A stretch of 64,000 nucleotides of DNA from Echinarachnius parma (Eukaryota > Echinodermata > Echinoidea > Clypeasteroida > Echinarachniidae). The notes beneath the pieces were generated by a model. It was not told the origin of the DNA. It saw only the letters and a program-made list of their open reading frames with translations, and made no database searches. The translations under genes and the position numbers were made by a program. Each line of letters begins with the position of its first letter. Position 1 is the first letter of the stretch. This document shows, piece after piece, positions 22,745-35,309 of this stretch. The stretch spans positions 1-64,000 of the forward strand of contig JBAMJV010003090.1 in assembly GCA_037951105.1 (NCBI GenBank), written 5' to 3'.

Positions 22745-23189
22745 TTTACAAATATCACAGAATACAACTTGTGAGGCCCACAACAAAAGTAATGAGCCTG
22801 AGGCAGTATATTAAAGCACAATGCTTCATGCAGATCAGGGTAATAATAATGAAAATCCCTTTCCAGGCCGTACTAGTTCCGCAAAGTACATAATGGGACA
22901 TAAACGAATTTTGATAATGACACCGGTTAAACTTTGCAAATAATATGCACTGTAGAAAACACATTTTTGTAAATTAAATCAACTATACCTATATTTATTA
23001 GAAGCATTATTTGAATAATGTTAGACAACAGCCCACTGCGGCTTTGTATGGTCAGAACATTTGGGATAAGGGCATTTATTTGTTTTTATTTATTTATTTA
23101 GCTCAGAAGGGCATTTTCGCCAGTAGAACGGCCGGTGTATGCTCGATCACTGTGGGCTCCGCCGCGTTTTTTAGGGGTCGGCCGACGTT

Positions 23190-24443
23190 TTTTCAATTCA
23201 ATAAAGGTTTATTAAAAAATGACATCATCGCAGCCGAAGCTGAATTGCCAAGTCATTTACATAGTAAAATACATGATAATGGTTAAAATAGTTAAAAACA
23301 GTCATGTACATGAATGAACATCCAAATTGAAATCATAATTATACTAATAAATGAATAAATAAGTAACTGTATCATTATATATAACATTATAATAATACAC
23401 ATGCGCATTAATCAATTTCATGAATAATAATTATTTAAGATCCGCACAAAAAAAGGAATTGAACTGTTTTTGAAACGATTGGTTTTACAATGTAATGGGG
23501 TGTATTTCTGGACATTTCGTAAATTAAAGTTAACCATTCTTTGATCTGGCAGCCATGAAGAACAAAGTTCGTGTTTTTCTAAACTAATAGCAAAATCAAG
23601 ACAAAGTTTCTCCCTACGTTCTTTCAATGTTGTAAATTTGCACACATCTAAAGCATGATTATAAGATTCATAGTTGAGTCCCAAGATAATTCTAAATGCA
23701 CGTTTTTGTATTTTTTCGATATCATCAGTTTGTTTACTTGTGAGGTTAGAATGAAAAGGTGGGGCACAATACTCTAATATTGGTCGTATGTATCCAGTAT
23801 AAACAATTAAAAGATCACAAATGGGTAGATTAAAACGTTTCAAAGTACGTAACATAAATAACTTTCTATTGCACTTCTTTATCATTTCCTTAACTTGAGT
23901 GTCCCATTTTAAATCACATTGAACATAAACTCCAAGTACTTTAATTACATTTTCTTCATTTAAGAGTGTTTCATTTATAGACAACATTTGTGGAGTTTTA
24001 TTCCTCATAAAAGAGACTGCCATAACAATACATTTAGATGGGTTAAGTTTCATATTATTGAGCGAAGACCAAGTTTCTAAAGATAATAATTCCGATTGTA
24101 ATGTTGATACTTGTGTAAAATTCCGACTTTCCACTATGGTTAAATCATCTACATACTTATAAAAAGGTAATACACAATCATAACATGCATCATTTACCAT
24201 AATTAAAAATAGAATAGGCCCCAACTTGGTACCTTGTGGAACTCCTGCATTATTTATTTTTACATCTGAAATATGGCCTTTGTATCTGACTACTTGTTGG
24301 CGGCATTCTAAAAAATCTACTATTAATGAAATAACACATGGTCGTACACCCAATTTAACAAGTTTACCGAAACCTGCTCCCGAATTCCAGCGATTTTCGC
24401 CCGATTCTTTTTGTTTACTGATGGGCGCCGGATTTCTGATCAA
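23190..24443 (-). mobile_element. Truncated non-LTR retrotransposon, RT domain to 3' end
   Basis: A 341-codon frame (24443-23418) begins inside the RT domain. It contains AGVPQGTKLGPILFLIMVND and the active site YVDD (about 24155-24144), then KLNPSKC and LGVYVQCDLKWD thumb words, and ends EILNN-like with a stop at 23418. The 3' part runs to an AATAAA at about 23213 and a short TTGAA tail near 23193. The endonuclease half is absent. The catalytic Asp pair is intact but the copy is too short to act. It is probably of the CR1/L2 or I group and is not the same family as 26384-29602. The left-hand foldback starts 15 bp upstream. Confidence 0.8.
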
Positions 24444-25269
24444 TGATGTCCATTATACACCGTGTCCCAGAAAAAACGAAACCGGGTTTCATGGCAGAAA
24501 TTTTCTGTCATAATGAATAATTTAATTGATGATATACATATGCCTGGAAAGCTCTGTGTCTCTTCTTTCATTTGATGTGCAACTTATGGCACATACTTCA
24601 AGCATGACTGAATTAGAACAATGGAAAGTGGTGTTACCAATATTCAATTTGCACGCATAAATTTGAAGTTTGGGTGAGTTTTAAAGAGTTGCAAACGTAC
24701 TTATTTTTAAAAAGGACAAACACCACATAAAAGTTCATATTTGTATCTTTTACATGACACCTCATGCTAAAAAAGTAAATGATTTATGCCAGAGAACGAG
24801 TACAATGAAAACATGCCTGATTTCTGTCCGAATGAGTGAAAGTTGAGTAAGAAGTCGCTCAGCTTTCCTGATTAGCAGCTGACAATGGTTGAGTCGGCAT
24901 AGTTATGACTCAGCTTTGCTTTTAACTCTAACTCTTGAGTATTCTGGACTGTATTTTACCATTCAATTATACTTCTGGACAATCAGTAACATGATCTAAG
25001 CATGTCTACATAATCTACAGCCAGAAATCTGCAAATTGTGACTCGTAATATGACCTGAAATTCGAAGTATCAATTCGGCAAGTACACTCAATTTATACGC
25101 TGAGTCCCACCTCATCATATTCGTGTTGGCTTTTCTCTGTCACTGACTATTTACACTAAGCTCCTGCCTGCTAGTATTGAATCCTCTTTGCCCGCAATCT
25201 TGCCTATACAAACACGGTTTGTTTGTTGACTCTTCACTATTGTTACTTTGTTGCTCACATAATACCGTC

Positions 25270-26120
25270 ATGTCTAACACCAAGCGAACAACAAGATCTA
25301 TAACTTCAAGCAACAAAGAACGCGCTGATGTCGATGAAGAGACTCTATTAAGCCACAACAAGGGCAATGAACTGGATCTTGATCGTATTGATGCTTGTGT
25401 TCAGAAAGCGGTCGAGAAGGCAATGGAAAAGGAGCGAGTAAAGATGAATGAGCAAATGGAGAGAAGAGAAAGACAGATGAGGGAGCTGATTGAACAGAAG
25501 CTTGGAAGCCTGCACGAGCTTGAAGTGGCCATCGACAGGAAGCTCAAAAATCTGCAAGATTCTCAGCAATCCTACGAGACCGAGAGAGAGAGGGTGACAG
25601 AGGTTACACGGGACCTAGACGACCTCCAGCAATACTCCCGTCGCAACAACATCCGCATCTTCGGGCTTCCTGAGAACGGCGGAGAAGACACCGACCAACT
25701 GGTCTGCGACCTAGCTGAGAGAATCGGCGTACGCGTCTTGGCTCAGGATATTGATCGCTCCCACCGCATTGGGAGACGGTCAACGCAACCCGCATCAACA
25801 TCGCAGGATATAACTCCTACGCCAGCGCAGCTCGGAAAGACCAGAGGGATACTCATGCTCGAGCTATCATAGTCAAGTTTATATCGTACAAGACTAAACT
25901 CTCATTCATTAAGAATCGGCGTAAACTGAAGGGCTCAGGGGTAGTGGTAGCGGAAGACTTAACAAAAAAGAATGTGAGTCTCCTGTCTCAGACGACGCGT
26001 CACGAAAAGGTGCGATCAGCATGGTCCATGGACGGCAGAATATTTGCCATGGTGAAAACCACGAACGGACAAGAGATGAGGAGACTCATAACATCACCTT
26101 CAGCCTTATCACACCTGTAA
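25270..26120 (+). CDS. LINE ORF1 protein (coiled coil plus RNA-binding domain), one frameshift
   Basis: The ATG at 25270 starts MSNTKRTTRS. A Glu/Lys/Arg-rich coiled coil follows (about residues 40-125), then an RRM-like segment with QQYSRRNNIRIFGLPENG and RSHRIG. At about 25760-25850 the frame shifts by one base. The second frame continues AIIVKFISYKTK and KGSGVVVAEDL and stops at 26120 (TAA). ORF1p of this class is a nucleic-acid chaperone that coats LINE RNA. Start at 25270 rather than 25177 is chosen because the protein looks coherent from there. The frameshift may be a mutation or a sequence error. Confidence 0.75.
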
Positions 26121-26383
26121 ACAAATCTTGCCACTTAAACATTTTTAATGACAATTGTAAGTACATTATGCTCTTATAGTTATTGATTATTATAATGTCA
26201 AATTTTAGTCATATTTATTTCGCAGATATTTATATATATTACCGATACTTTTTAAAAACATATTCTCACTGTATTGATTATTATTATCTCTCAATCGTAT
26301 TTGCAGTTTCTGGCTCCACCTCGTAAATTTTACTAGCATTTTATGAACATTTTTAGTGTCTGATGGTATGTGTGTAGTGTGAA

Positions 26384-29300
26384 ATGGTATTCATGTGTGA
26401 TATCTGTGGTGCATCTGTGGAATTTCATAATAATACACCTATTTCGTTTTGTTTGAATTGTTGTAATTTATTTCCTGTCAATCATTATGTACATGATGAT
26501 GATTTTAAACTTAATTTGTTTTGTTTTTTTAATTTGAATAATGATGTTGATTTGGCAAAATTTGAACGTATGAAAATTAATCCATTTGAAATAAGTAGTA
26601 GTATTGAAGATATAATATTTGGTGAAGATAATTCATTGTTAGGCACCCCAGAAGAATGTAGTTTTAGACAAAGACAAAAATGTAAATATATATTTACTGA
26701 CGAATTTCAATCAACCATAGATATACAGGACACATTTTCACTTCTTCATGTAAATGCAAGAAGTTTACCTCACAATTTTGATGATTTTATTTGTATGTTA
26801 ACATCACTCAATCATGAATTTACAGCAATTGGTATCTCTGAAACATGGTTTAATTTAAATACAAAAACAGAAATGTATAATGTTGATGGTTATAATTTGG
26901 TGTATTTAAATCGGAAAGATAAAAAAGGTGGAGGTGTCGCCTTATATATTGATAATAAATATGATTATATAATACATTCTGATTTATCTTTGAGTACACA
27001 AGAATATGATTCGCTATTTATTGAGTTAACGTCTAAAAACATGCAGTCAGTTGTAATTGGTTGTATATATCGTGCCCCTAACACAAATATTGATGTCTTT
27101 ATTGAGAAAATTAATGTTTATTTAGAAAATCTGAATCAAACAAATAAACATTTGTATATTATGGGTGACTTTAACATAAACTTATTAAACGTAGATACTC
27201 ATGAACAGTCAAGTAATTTTGTAGAATCCATGTTTTCTTGTAATTTATATCCGTTGATAACGAAGCCATCCAGAATTACACCCTCTACGGCAACCTTAAT
27301 AGATAACATTTTTTGTAATTCGATAGAAAGTACTTTTAATACTGGATTGATTATAGCTGATGTTTCAGATCATTTTCCCATTTTCTGTATTAAGAAGTTA
27401 AATAGAAGAACATTACAAAAGAATACGAATATTCATAGTAGATTAATTAATGATGAAAATATTGTTAAATTTAAAAATAAATTGAGAGAAGTAACTTGGA
27501 GTACAATGTATGAAAATGATAATATTGATGTCAATATGTGTTATGATCATTTTATGATTAAATTTTCTTTGATATATGACGAATGTTTCCCGCTAGTCAA
27601 ACAAAAATCACAACATAAGTGTAAATTTAAAAAACCCTGGATTACAAGTGGTTTATTAAAATCGATTCAGAAAAAACATAGATTATATAAAAATTATTTG
27701 AAAAAACCATGTGCTAATAATAAAAATAAATTTCTTAAGTATAAAAATAAATTAACTAATATACTTCGGACTGTAAAAGCCGATTATTATTATGCAATAT
27801 TTTCTAAATTGAAGGGTGATATTAAAAAAATGTGGATGAAAATAAATGATATTCTCGGGAATAAGAGACGCAATAAGTTGCCATCAATAATGTATCACAA
27901 TAATACTAAGCTGAACTCTGTGAAAAGTATTGTTGATGAATTTAATTCATACTTTATTTCTTTGGGGGAAAAAACGGTAGGAAACATTCCGATTGTCAAT
28001 AGTTCATTTGATTCTTTTTTACCAAATGACGTTGAATATAATTCTTTCTTTATGAGACCAACTACAGTAAATGAAATTATTGAAATAACTAAAAATTTAA
28101 AATCGTCCAAATCAATTGGCCCTGACAATATTTGTTCAAATATCATTAAAAATACTATTCATGACTATGTTGAACCTTTGTGTTGTATTTTTAATAAATC
28201 ATTACAAACAGGTATTGTCCCTAATAAATTAAAAATTGCAAAAATAGTACCAATTTATAAAAAGGATGATGTAAACGATATTACAAATTATAGACCAATT
28301 GCCATTCTCCCTATATTTGATAAAATTTTAGAAAAAATTATTCATAAAAGACTTTATAATTTTTTGCAGTATAATAATGTATTAATAGATGAACAATTTG
28401 GCTTCCGAAAAAATCATTCAACTGCCCTAGCCATTCTAAATTTAACGCATCAAATACAAAATGAAATAGAAAATGGCAAATATTGTATAGGATTATTCAT
28501 GGATTTATCTAAAGCATTTGACACCATTGACCATCGCATTCTTTTAAGTAAATTATATTATTATGGTATAAGAGGTACAGCCTTAAAGTGGTTTCAAGAT
28601 TACTTGAGTGATAGAAAACAATTTGTGATGGTCAATGGTGTCAAATCATCAATACAATACAATACCTGCGGTGTTCCTCAAGGATCTGTTCTGGGTCCTC
28701 TTCTGTTCCTTGTTTATATAAACGATATTGTTAATTCTTCAAATATTTTACGATTTTCCTTGTTTGCTGATGACACTGCAGCTCTTATGAGTAACAGCAA
28801 TTTACATACTCTACTGACATCCATGAACAAGGAAATTAAAAATGTATCATTATGGTTCAAGGTCAATAAACTTGCTTTGAATCTTACAAAAACTAATTAT
28901 ATTATCTTTAGAACAAGGAATAGGAGATTACCCACAAACTTACCAGAATTATATATTGATAATGTGATAATATCCAGATTGCAGAATTTTAAGTTCCTTG
29001 GTGTTATAATTAATGAAAATTTAGATTGGAATTCTCATATTTCTTCAGTCTGTAAATCTCTTGCTAGAAGGGTTGGTGTACTTATTAGACTTAAATTCAC
29101 ATTGCCTTGCAATGTTTTATATATGTTATATAATACTATTGTAATGCCACATTTGAATTACTGTAATTATATTTGGGGGAATACATATAAAACTCAACTC
29201 ACTAAATTATATATTCTCCATAAGAAAGCAGTAAGAATCATTTCTAAATCTGCATGGTCTTGTCCTAGCACCCCTCTCTTTAGACAGTTGCACATTTTAC

Positions 29301-29602
29301 CCATTTATGAATTAATTGCTTTTAATACATTAATATGTATGTACAGTGTACAATTTAGATTATTACCAGCTAAATATTGCAATATGTTTTTTGTTAACTC
29401 AAATCTTCACTCGTATTGTACACGACAACGCAATCATTTTCATCAACCTAAAGTTCGATTAACTTCCTCTTTAAACTCTATAAGTTATATTGGTGTTAAG
29501 GAATGGAATATGCTCAAAGAATCTATAAAATTAAGTACTACAATTACCAAATTTAAAAAACTCTGTCGTGAGTACCTTTTGGATTACATGCCACATTTAT
29601 GA
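26384..29602 (+). CDS. LINE ORF2: endonuclease and reverse transcriptase, intact
   Basis: This is 1,072 codons without interruption. An N-terminal Cys cluster (CDIC at 5-8, CLNCC at 23-27) may form a small zinc-binding fold. The AP-like endonuclease spans about 115-335, with LLHVNARSLP, ISETWF (about 151), MGDFNINL and SDHFPIF (about 328). The RT domain spans about 560-860, with DLSKAFDTIDH, GVPQGSVLGPLLFLVYIND (about 762) and the catalytic FADD (about 794). A C-terminal region has the words NYCNYIWGN and HKKAVRIIS. Together these nick target DNA and copy LINE RNA by target-primed reverse transcription. Key residues seem intact. Clade assignment between CR1 and L2 needs a tree. Confidence 0.92.
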   Translation: MVFMCDICGASVEFHNNTPISFCLNCCNLFPVNHYVHDDDFKLNLFCFFNLNNDVDLAKFERMKINPFEISSSIEDIIFGEDNSLLGTPEECSFRQRQKCKYIFTDEFQSTIDIQDTFSLLHVNARSLPHNFDDFICMLTSLNHEFTAIGISETWFNLNTKTEMYNVDGYNLVYLNRKDKKGGGVALYIDNKYDYIIHSDLSLSTQEYDSLFIELTSKNMQSVVIGCIYRAPNTNIDVFIEKINVYLENLNQTNKHLYIMGDFNINLLNVDTHEQSSNFVESMFSCNLYPLITKPSRITPSTATLIDNIFCNSIESTFNTGLIIADVSDHFPIFCIKKLNRRTLQKNTNIHSRLINDENIVKFKNKLREVTWSTMYENDNIDVNMCYDHFMIKFSLIYDECFPLVKQKSQHKCKFKKPWITSGLLKSIQKKHRLYKNYLKKPCANNKNKFLKYKNKLTNILRTVKADYYYAIFSKLKGDIKKMWMKINDILGNKRRNKLPSIMYHNNTKLNSVKSIVDEFNSYFISLGEKTVGNIPIVNSSFDSFLPNDVEYNSFFMRPTTVNEIIEITKNLKSSKSIGPDNICSNIIKNTIHDYVEPLCCIFNKSLQTGIVPNKLKIAKIVPIYKKDDVNDITNYRPIAILPIFDKILEKIIHKRLYNFLQYNNVLIDEQFGFRKNHSTALAILNLTHQIQNEIENGKYCIGLFMDLSKAFDTIDHRILLSKLYYYGIRGTALKWFQDYLSDRKQFVMVNGVKSSIQYNTCGVPQGSVLGPLLFLVYINDIVNSSNILRFSLFADDTAALMSNSNLHTLLTSMNKEIKNVSLWFKVNKLALNLTKTNYIIFRTRNRRLPTNLPELYIDNVIISRLQNFKFLGVIINENLDWNSHISSVCKSLARRVGVLIRLKFTLPCNVLYMLYNTIVMPHLNYCNYIWGNTYKTQLTKLYILHKKAVRIISKSAWSCPSTPLFRQLHILPIYELIAFNTLICMYSVQFRLLPAKYCNMFFVNSNLHSYCTRQRNHFHQPKVRLTSSLNSISYIGVKEWNMLKESIKLSTTITKFKKLCREYLLDYMPHL

Positions 29603-29966
29603 AAGTATTTTTTATGAATTTTGTTATACACATTGAAATTATTTGTATTATTATTTGTATTACGTTATCATGTACTTATATTGTTTATACAGTATTATAA
29701 ACATAGGTGTAGACAGATCTTTGCAAATATTCCACTTGTGTGTATGTGTGTGACTGTGAGTGAAATTACTTTTGTGTGCTTATCGTGTTTTATACTTCTA
29801 ATTGTGCATTTTAACTGTTTAAATGTATATTACTGGGCTATTTACTTACAAGCTTTGCTTTTTTAATAGTCCGAACCATAAAACATTGTATGTTTGATTT
29901 GTAATTTGTAATGTAATATTTCTGTATTACCTGTTTTTTATGGTTGAATAAACTGAAATGAAATGA
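29603..29966 (+). other. LINE 3' untranslated region and tail
   Basis: AT-rich sequence ending in GAATAAACTGAAATGAAATG. AATAAA is at about 29947 and the TGAAA tail units follow. The small open frame at 29621-29866 inside it has no domain. Confidence 0.6.
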
Positions 29967-30461
29967 AATGAGTGAATTTACACAAACATGGGGATCAGAA
30001 AACAGGCTAGATCAGGAAAGTTACTCATTTGGGCTGGAATCAAGCATGTTTTCATTGTATTCGTTCTCTGGCATATATAATTTTTTTTTTAATCATGAGG
30101 TGTCATATAAAAGATAAAATTATGAATTTTCATGCGGTGTCTGTCCTTTTTCAAAATAAGTACGTTTACTACTCTTAAAACTCTCCCCAAAACCTCACCC
30201 AAACTTGCAATTTCTGCGCGCAAATTGAATTTTGGTAACACCACTTTCTATCGTTCTAATTCAGTCATGCGTGAATTATGTGCCATAAGTTGTATATCAA
30301 ATAAAAGAAGAGACACATAGCTTTTCAGACATATATATATATCATCAAGGAAATTATTCATTATAACATAACATTTCTGCCATGAAACCCGGTTTCGTTT
30401 TTTTCTGGGACACGGTGTATTATGTGTTACTGACGTTTCCTGTATTTTTTTCATAGCTACA

Positions 30462-30541
30462 ATTTTATAATTATACGAGCAGTTTCGATATGCAATTATG
30501 ATAATAATTACATATCGAAACTGCTCGTATAATTATAAAAT
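30462..30541. other. Perfect 31-bp hairpin with 18-nt loop
   Basis: Left arm 30462-30492 (ATTTTATAATTATACG...) and right arm 30511-30541 are exact reverse complements. The loop is CAATTATGATAATAATTA. The size is that of a small foldback or a microRNA-like precursor. It sits about 45 bp outside the TA-flanked transposon. No function can be assigned. Confidence 0.7.
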
Positions 30542-33500
30542 GAAGCCTAACATCAACACATTTTTTTGTAATGAGTGTATGGTTTGTCCGAGTCGCTTTA
30601 TGCCTATGAACAGAATCAGCGAAGTAGAATCGGAGTGTGCAATCCCAAATCCAGCGTGGCCAGCAAAAATAATACTATTATGATAGGGAGCAGCAACAAT
30701 TATGCTAAATTAGGCAAAAATTAATTCCAAACGTCTCGGGAACAAGTTCTGTCCCAATGTTTCCTCAGACAACCCATTGGTTGAGAATCCTGTAAGCGGA
30801 TGGGGGAGGGGGGGGGGGGGGGGGGGGGGGGGGGCTAGTCGTAGAAAATTTTCGAGACCGAGACCATGTCAAATCTAACAGTTTCGAGACCGAGACCATG
30901 ATTTTTACACAAATTTCAAGGCCGAGACCAGGATGCTCCGAAAAATTGGTGATGATTGTCGAGGCTTTTTCTTCAAATTATGCCAGAAAAGCCCAGAATT
31001 ATGCCAAAAAGGGTCAAATTATGCCAGGCATATTATGCCAGATGCTAAAAGGGTCAAAATTATGCCAGAAAGCATAATTATGCCAGATATGGCAACATAG
31101 CGGCCAAATCCCTGGTGCAAGTATGCTTCTGTCAATTAGAGTGTGTCTTGTGTGTGTGTCGGGAGGTTGTGCCCGTTGTCAATGGTTGCCTGTGGTTGGT
31201 CCCTTCACTGTGTTGCACTTGCTAGAAGAATCAGGTGTCATCTAAAAACCATTTCTGTTATTAACCCACTCAAAATACTCGCGCTATAAAGGGTCAATGG
31301 AGAATACATATTATAGATAAATCAATCCGTCCTGAACGGGTTAAATTAGTGCCCGGAGTTATTACTTTGTGATTATTACTATTTTATGACTATGTTTTTT
31401 TTGTTATAACTTTGCAATGTTTGAAATGTGCGCCACGAGTGTTCGAGAGTGTTTATGTTTATGGGGGTTCGCGAGGGAGTGAAGCGACCATGCCGTGGGG
31501 GTGGGGGGGGGGGGGAGGGGGGCTGGGGGGGGGGGGTGGAGGGTTGTACCCATAGAAGTAGTATATATACAAAGGTTGTACCAAAGACGCTTAATGGAAA
31601 GACCGACCACTGTACAATTATCCTGTACAAAGTGAATGGGCAGAGCGCGATGTACAAAATTAACACCAGGGGGGTGTCACTCATAGAAGTATGACTCCAA
31701 CACTGCCGTTGTAGAACTAGAAGGTAAACTGTATTGCCCGTAGGTACCGTACCCCATACACTTTGTACATAAAGCAATGGCGGGCTGACGGTCTTGTTTA
31801 CGAGCAGTATTGAACGGAGGAAGTTTGTCACAAAACTGCATTGTGGGAAGATAATTATGACAAAACAATAGGAATGTGCGTAAGGCGCGCACTTTACCAA
31901 GCGCACTCACACTGTACATTTTCTATGGCAAATATGTCATTAGCGCGTACAGTTGTGATTTTGCGCGCGATGAATTTGTAAACAATTTTTGCCCTTGGCT
32001 GAGACAATGATCCGTGTATGAAGAGCGACTCTTCTGCAAATATTGAGCAATCATAAACAGTATTTAACACAAAATGTAACTTAAAATGTGGTCTTATTAA
32101 TGGTGTAGAAAAGGGCAACACAAATTGATTACGCTAGATAAAGAAGTGGTGAATATTTCACCGCTCAATGTGATGTATTTCATTATTTAATTCCAGATCA
32201 ATTTCGAAATACATAGCCTGTCATACTTTTGATGACGTTTTGTGACGTGGCTAAACTGCTTCTAATCGCATGCATACCTAACCGTCATGGCGGCTGAGTT
32301 TACCCCCCCTGGTGTCACTGCTGCCAGAGTGCAGCGATTTTTGCTCACCGGAAGAGCCTACAACTGGTTGCATTATGGGCTACTTGGGAACTACAGTTAA
32401 CCAATCACAGAGTAGTTCAAACGCGTCGTCACGGGATCGAGGTCAATAAAACAAGTTCATATGCATACGTCACAATGGCTCCCATTGTTTTCATAAGCGT
32501 GATGAAATCTAGGACAGTGCGCAGGAAAATAGGCGCGATAGTCTACGCACTGCATAAGCATGATGATTGGTCAATTATTTCTAGGTCACTACGCGATGAC
32601 GTAGAGAAGTAGGCTACGGGAGCTTCAAAAATCGGTTCACTCCGCCATGTTGCCCATGTACAAAGTCTATGGGACACGTGACTTGCGCGCGTTAAGTGAG
32701 CCTTCTAGACGGGTTGGTTTGTTTATTCGTACTTCTATGATTAACACGCACTTTCATACGTAGGCTTTTCATTATGACGTCGCAATAACAATGTTTACTT
32801 CGCCTGACTAAAAATAACTTCAAGAAGACGTGATAAAGTTTGACGACCCCAAATTTGCATATCGCGCGTGAAATTTGCTTTGCGCACTTGGGTACGCGTA
32901 CAATTATAAAGAATTAAATAAAGACAGTGCGCGGACTGAGCGCGCATTAACATTATAATACGCGATTAGCCATTGCCATTTTTCTCTACACGGTAAAAAT
33001 CTTTAAATTTAAAAAATGTTTCTCACAGCTTTGATTTCAATTGTAAAATCGCTATCGACTATAATTTTTAAATATTTTTCTTATCATGAGGATAATATTA
33101 ATTCTACATAAAGACATAGCCCTAAAGGTTACTATAGGTCTACCCTAAGCTGTTGTTCAATCTTCATGCTAGCCTGATTTGCCGAGTATTTGTAAGTACA
33201 GTTTGATCCTTATTTTCTTTAAAATTCTTACGAAAGAAGGGGACATCTGTTCCAAAAAATCTATCGACTATAATTTTTAAATGTTTTTTTATAAATAAAA
33301 ATGACACAAATGCAGTGATATAATAAATTCCCTATGGTTACTAAGGTCTGGCTTAAGCTCGATTTGAATCTTCATTCTGTTTGAAGGGACATCGCTGCGC
33401 GACCGCCAGTGATCTGTCTTGTAATTCTACAGTCTTTGGTTGTACCCATATTTGAGGGCTCTATTGCGCACTCACTCAGGACTACATACATTATGGTTGA

Positions 33501-35309
33501 AAAGCAGTTTCTCTATGTAGATAACAAAAAAAAACAATATTTTCGCCCAGATCTGCAATGATATATTGGCGTAAATGTGCACACGAATTAATGACAATGT
33601 GCTTTCAATTCGGTATTCATTTATTCACTTCATTCGACATTCATTTCATTTTATTTCGTCCCACAACAAAGGGGAAAATCAATTTGGCAATCAATTGTGG
33701 GTGAACTTCGCCTTGCATCGGCAAGCGAACAGACGAAACATTCTATAGAAATATCAGACAAAGCATTTTACCTAGAGGAGGAAAAACATACAAAAATTTG
33801 ACAATTTGATGATGTAGCAATCTGATGCAATATAATGCCATATACTTCCTCAAAACCCTGGGGGTATTATTTGCACACATATAGAATATATATATCGTAG
33901 ATTAATTTCGGTTACATCAGCGGTGGTAACAGGTATGGGTACGTTGGCTAAGATAGACTCTATTCTAAATAGTTGAAAATGTTGAGGAAAACTCCAAAGA
34001 TTTTTGTAAAAATATTTGATTGGTATGTCCTGAAAAGGTTATTCCAGTTGTGTAATATCCTCGATATTATAGAGTCACTTCAGGGATACATTTTTAGTAT
34101 AGAACATGAACAGTTAACTTGGGAAATAATACACTATTCTGACATACTCTGTGTTTATGTATATCATTTTCGGGGTGGATCTTTTTTGTTTTTGTTGTGT
34201 ATTCATTTGGTGAATGTATTAGTTTATCACAATATATTTAAACGTGACAAAATACACACGTAAAACGTCATATAAACGAACAACATACTTGAGAATGCTA
34301 TTAAATGTAACATAATAATTGTCATACTCATATAAATTTGTACTACTAATTGATTATTAAACCTATTTAAACCGTGATACTGTATATGAATTGTGTAAAC
34401 CTTATAGTCACATTTCCTTAAGTGCTAACATTTGCACGTGAATGACTGATATTGGACATCTCTGTTTCTTGCTAAAAACATAATTTGCACCATCTATAAA
34501 CACACACATACACATGAATACACTTATGGACACAGGAACACACGCACGTATACACAAACAAAACATACGCACACGAATCCGCATGTATACGAATGTGCCA
34601 GAAGCTTATTCATATTTTCAAGATTTAAGACATTTTCAGTCAAAATTATTGTTAAACAACTTAAATATAGTTGATTGCAGTCTGTATGTCATCGGGTGTT
34701 AGGCAGCAATAAGCGCCATTCGATTAGAATGTGATACGCCAAATAATAATAAACGGTTGGCTCGTTTCAAATCAACAAGTGAAATCATGAAAAGGTGATC
34801 GAGATCTCTGCGCGCACTATACAATAATTATGTTTCATTAAATGTAGAAAAAATAGAAAATATATAATTGAACTCACCCGAAGTGAAATGGTTGGTTTGT
34901 ATCTGCTGATGATTGTATGAGATAAGGCAACTATGTCCACTGAGTTACAGTTCAATCTGTAGACCTCGGCATACATATGCTTGAATGACCGTGTTGTTGT
35001 AAGAGCGCAGGTGAATAATAAATTGTGGTATAATGCGATGCACACGCATCACACGGTTTCAAATGTCAATGCAACATCATATTGAATTTCTCTCTCGCTA
35101 ACACAAACCATTTTCACATGTTCACGTTATTACCTCCAGTGCATGCGTGGTGTGGTCCGACTGATTGAGGGCGTGTATGTTGTGGGCATGTGAATTATTA
35201 GGGAGGGGTGAACACTCATTATATTTGTTTAGTGCTATATAATTGTATGTTGTTTATTATTTTGGTCAAATTATTGAAGGGCACACCCCCCGTGCACACC
35301 GTGCCCCCG
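30542..35309. other. Gene-poor stretch with G-homopolymers and repeat fragments
   Basis: G runs lie near 30807-30833 and 31500-31540. A TTATGCCAGA word recurs at 30975-31090. From 31440 to 32970 the sequence is less AT-rich with CGCGC words. At 33600-33720 a block resembling LINE 3' ends (TTCATTTCATTTTATTTCGTC) lies on the minus strand. CA-type repeats are near 34500-34570. No exon could be supported on either strand. Confidence 0.4.

Larger units (their letters stand above)
24841..29966 (+). mobile_element. Nearly complete CR1/L2-like LINE with target-site duplication
   Basis: The 10-bp direct repeat AATGAGTGAA flanks it at 24831-24840 and 29967-29976. In order it has a 5' leader (24841-25269), ORF1 with one frameshift (25270-26120), ORF2 open throughout (26384-29602), a 3' region and a short TGAAA-unit tail. 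Length is about 5.1 kb. The exact duplication, the intact ORF2 and the nesting inside another element point to a recent insertion. The tail units overlap the target sequence, so the 3' edge could be off by a few bases. Confidence 0.85.
24458..30417. mobile_element. TA-flanked foldback DNA transposon, split by a LINE
   Basis: TA lies directly outside both ends (24456-24457 and 30418-30419). The ends CACCGTGTCCCAGAAAAAAC and GTTTTTTTCTGGGACACGGTG are inverted. Inverted identity continues for about 380 bp on each side, through GAAACCGGGTTTCATGGCAG and a CGAGTACAATGAAAACATGC block near the inner edge. Without the LINE the element is about 0.83 kb and has no transposase, so it was mobilised in trans. 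The shorter element at 8411-8878 belongs to the same family. Confidence 0.8.

Noticed and set aside
31379-31906. 175-codon minus frame with hydrophobic start
   Set aside because: It crosses a C-homopolymer and lacks splice signals, domain words or coding composition.
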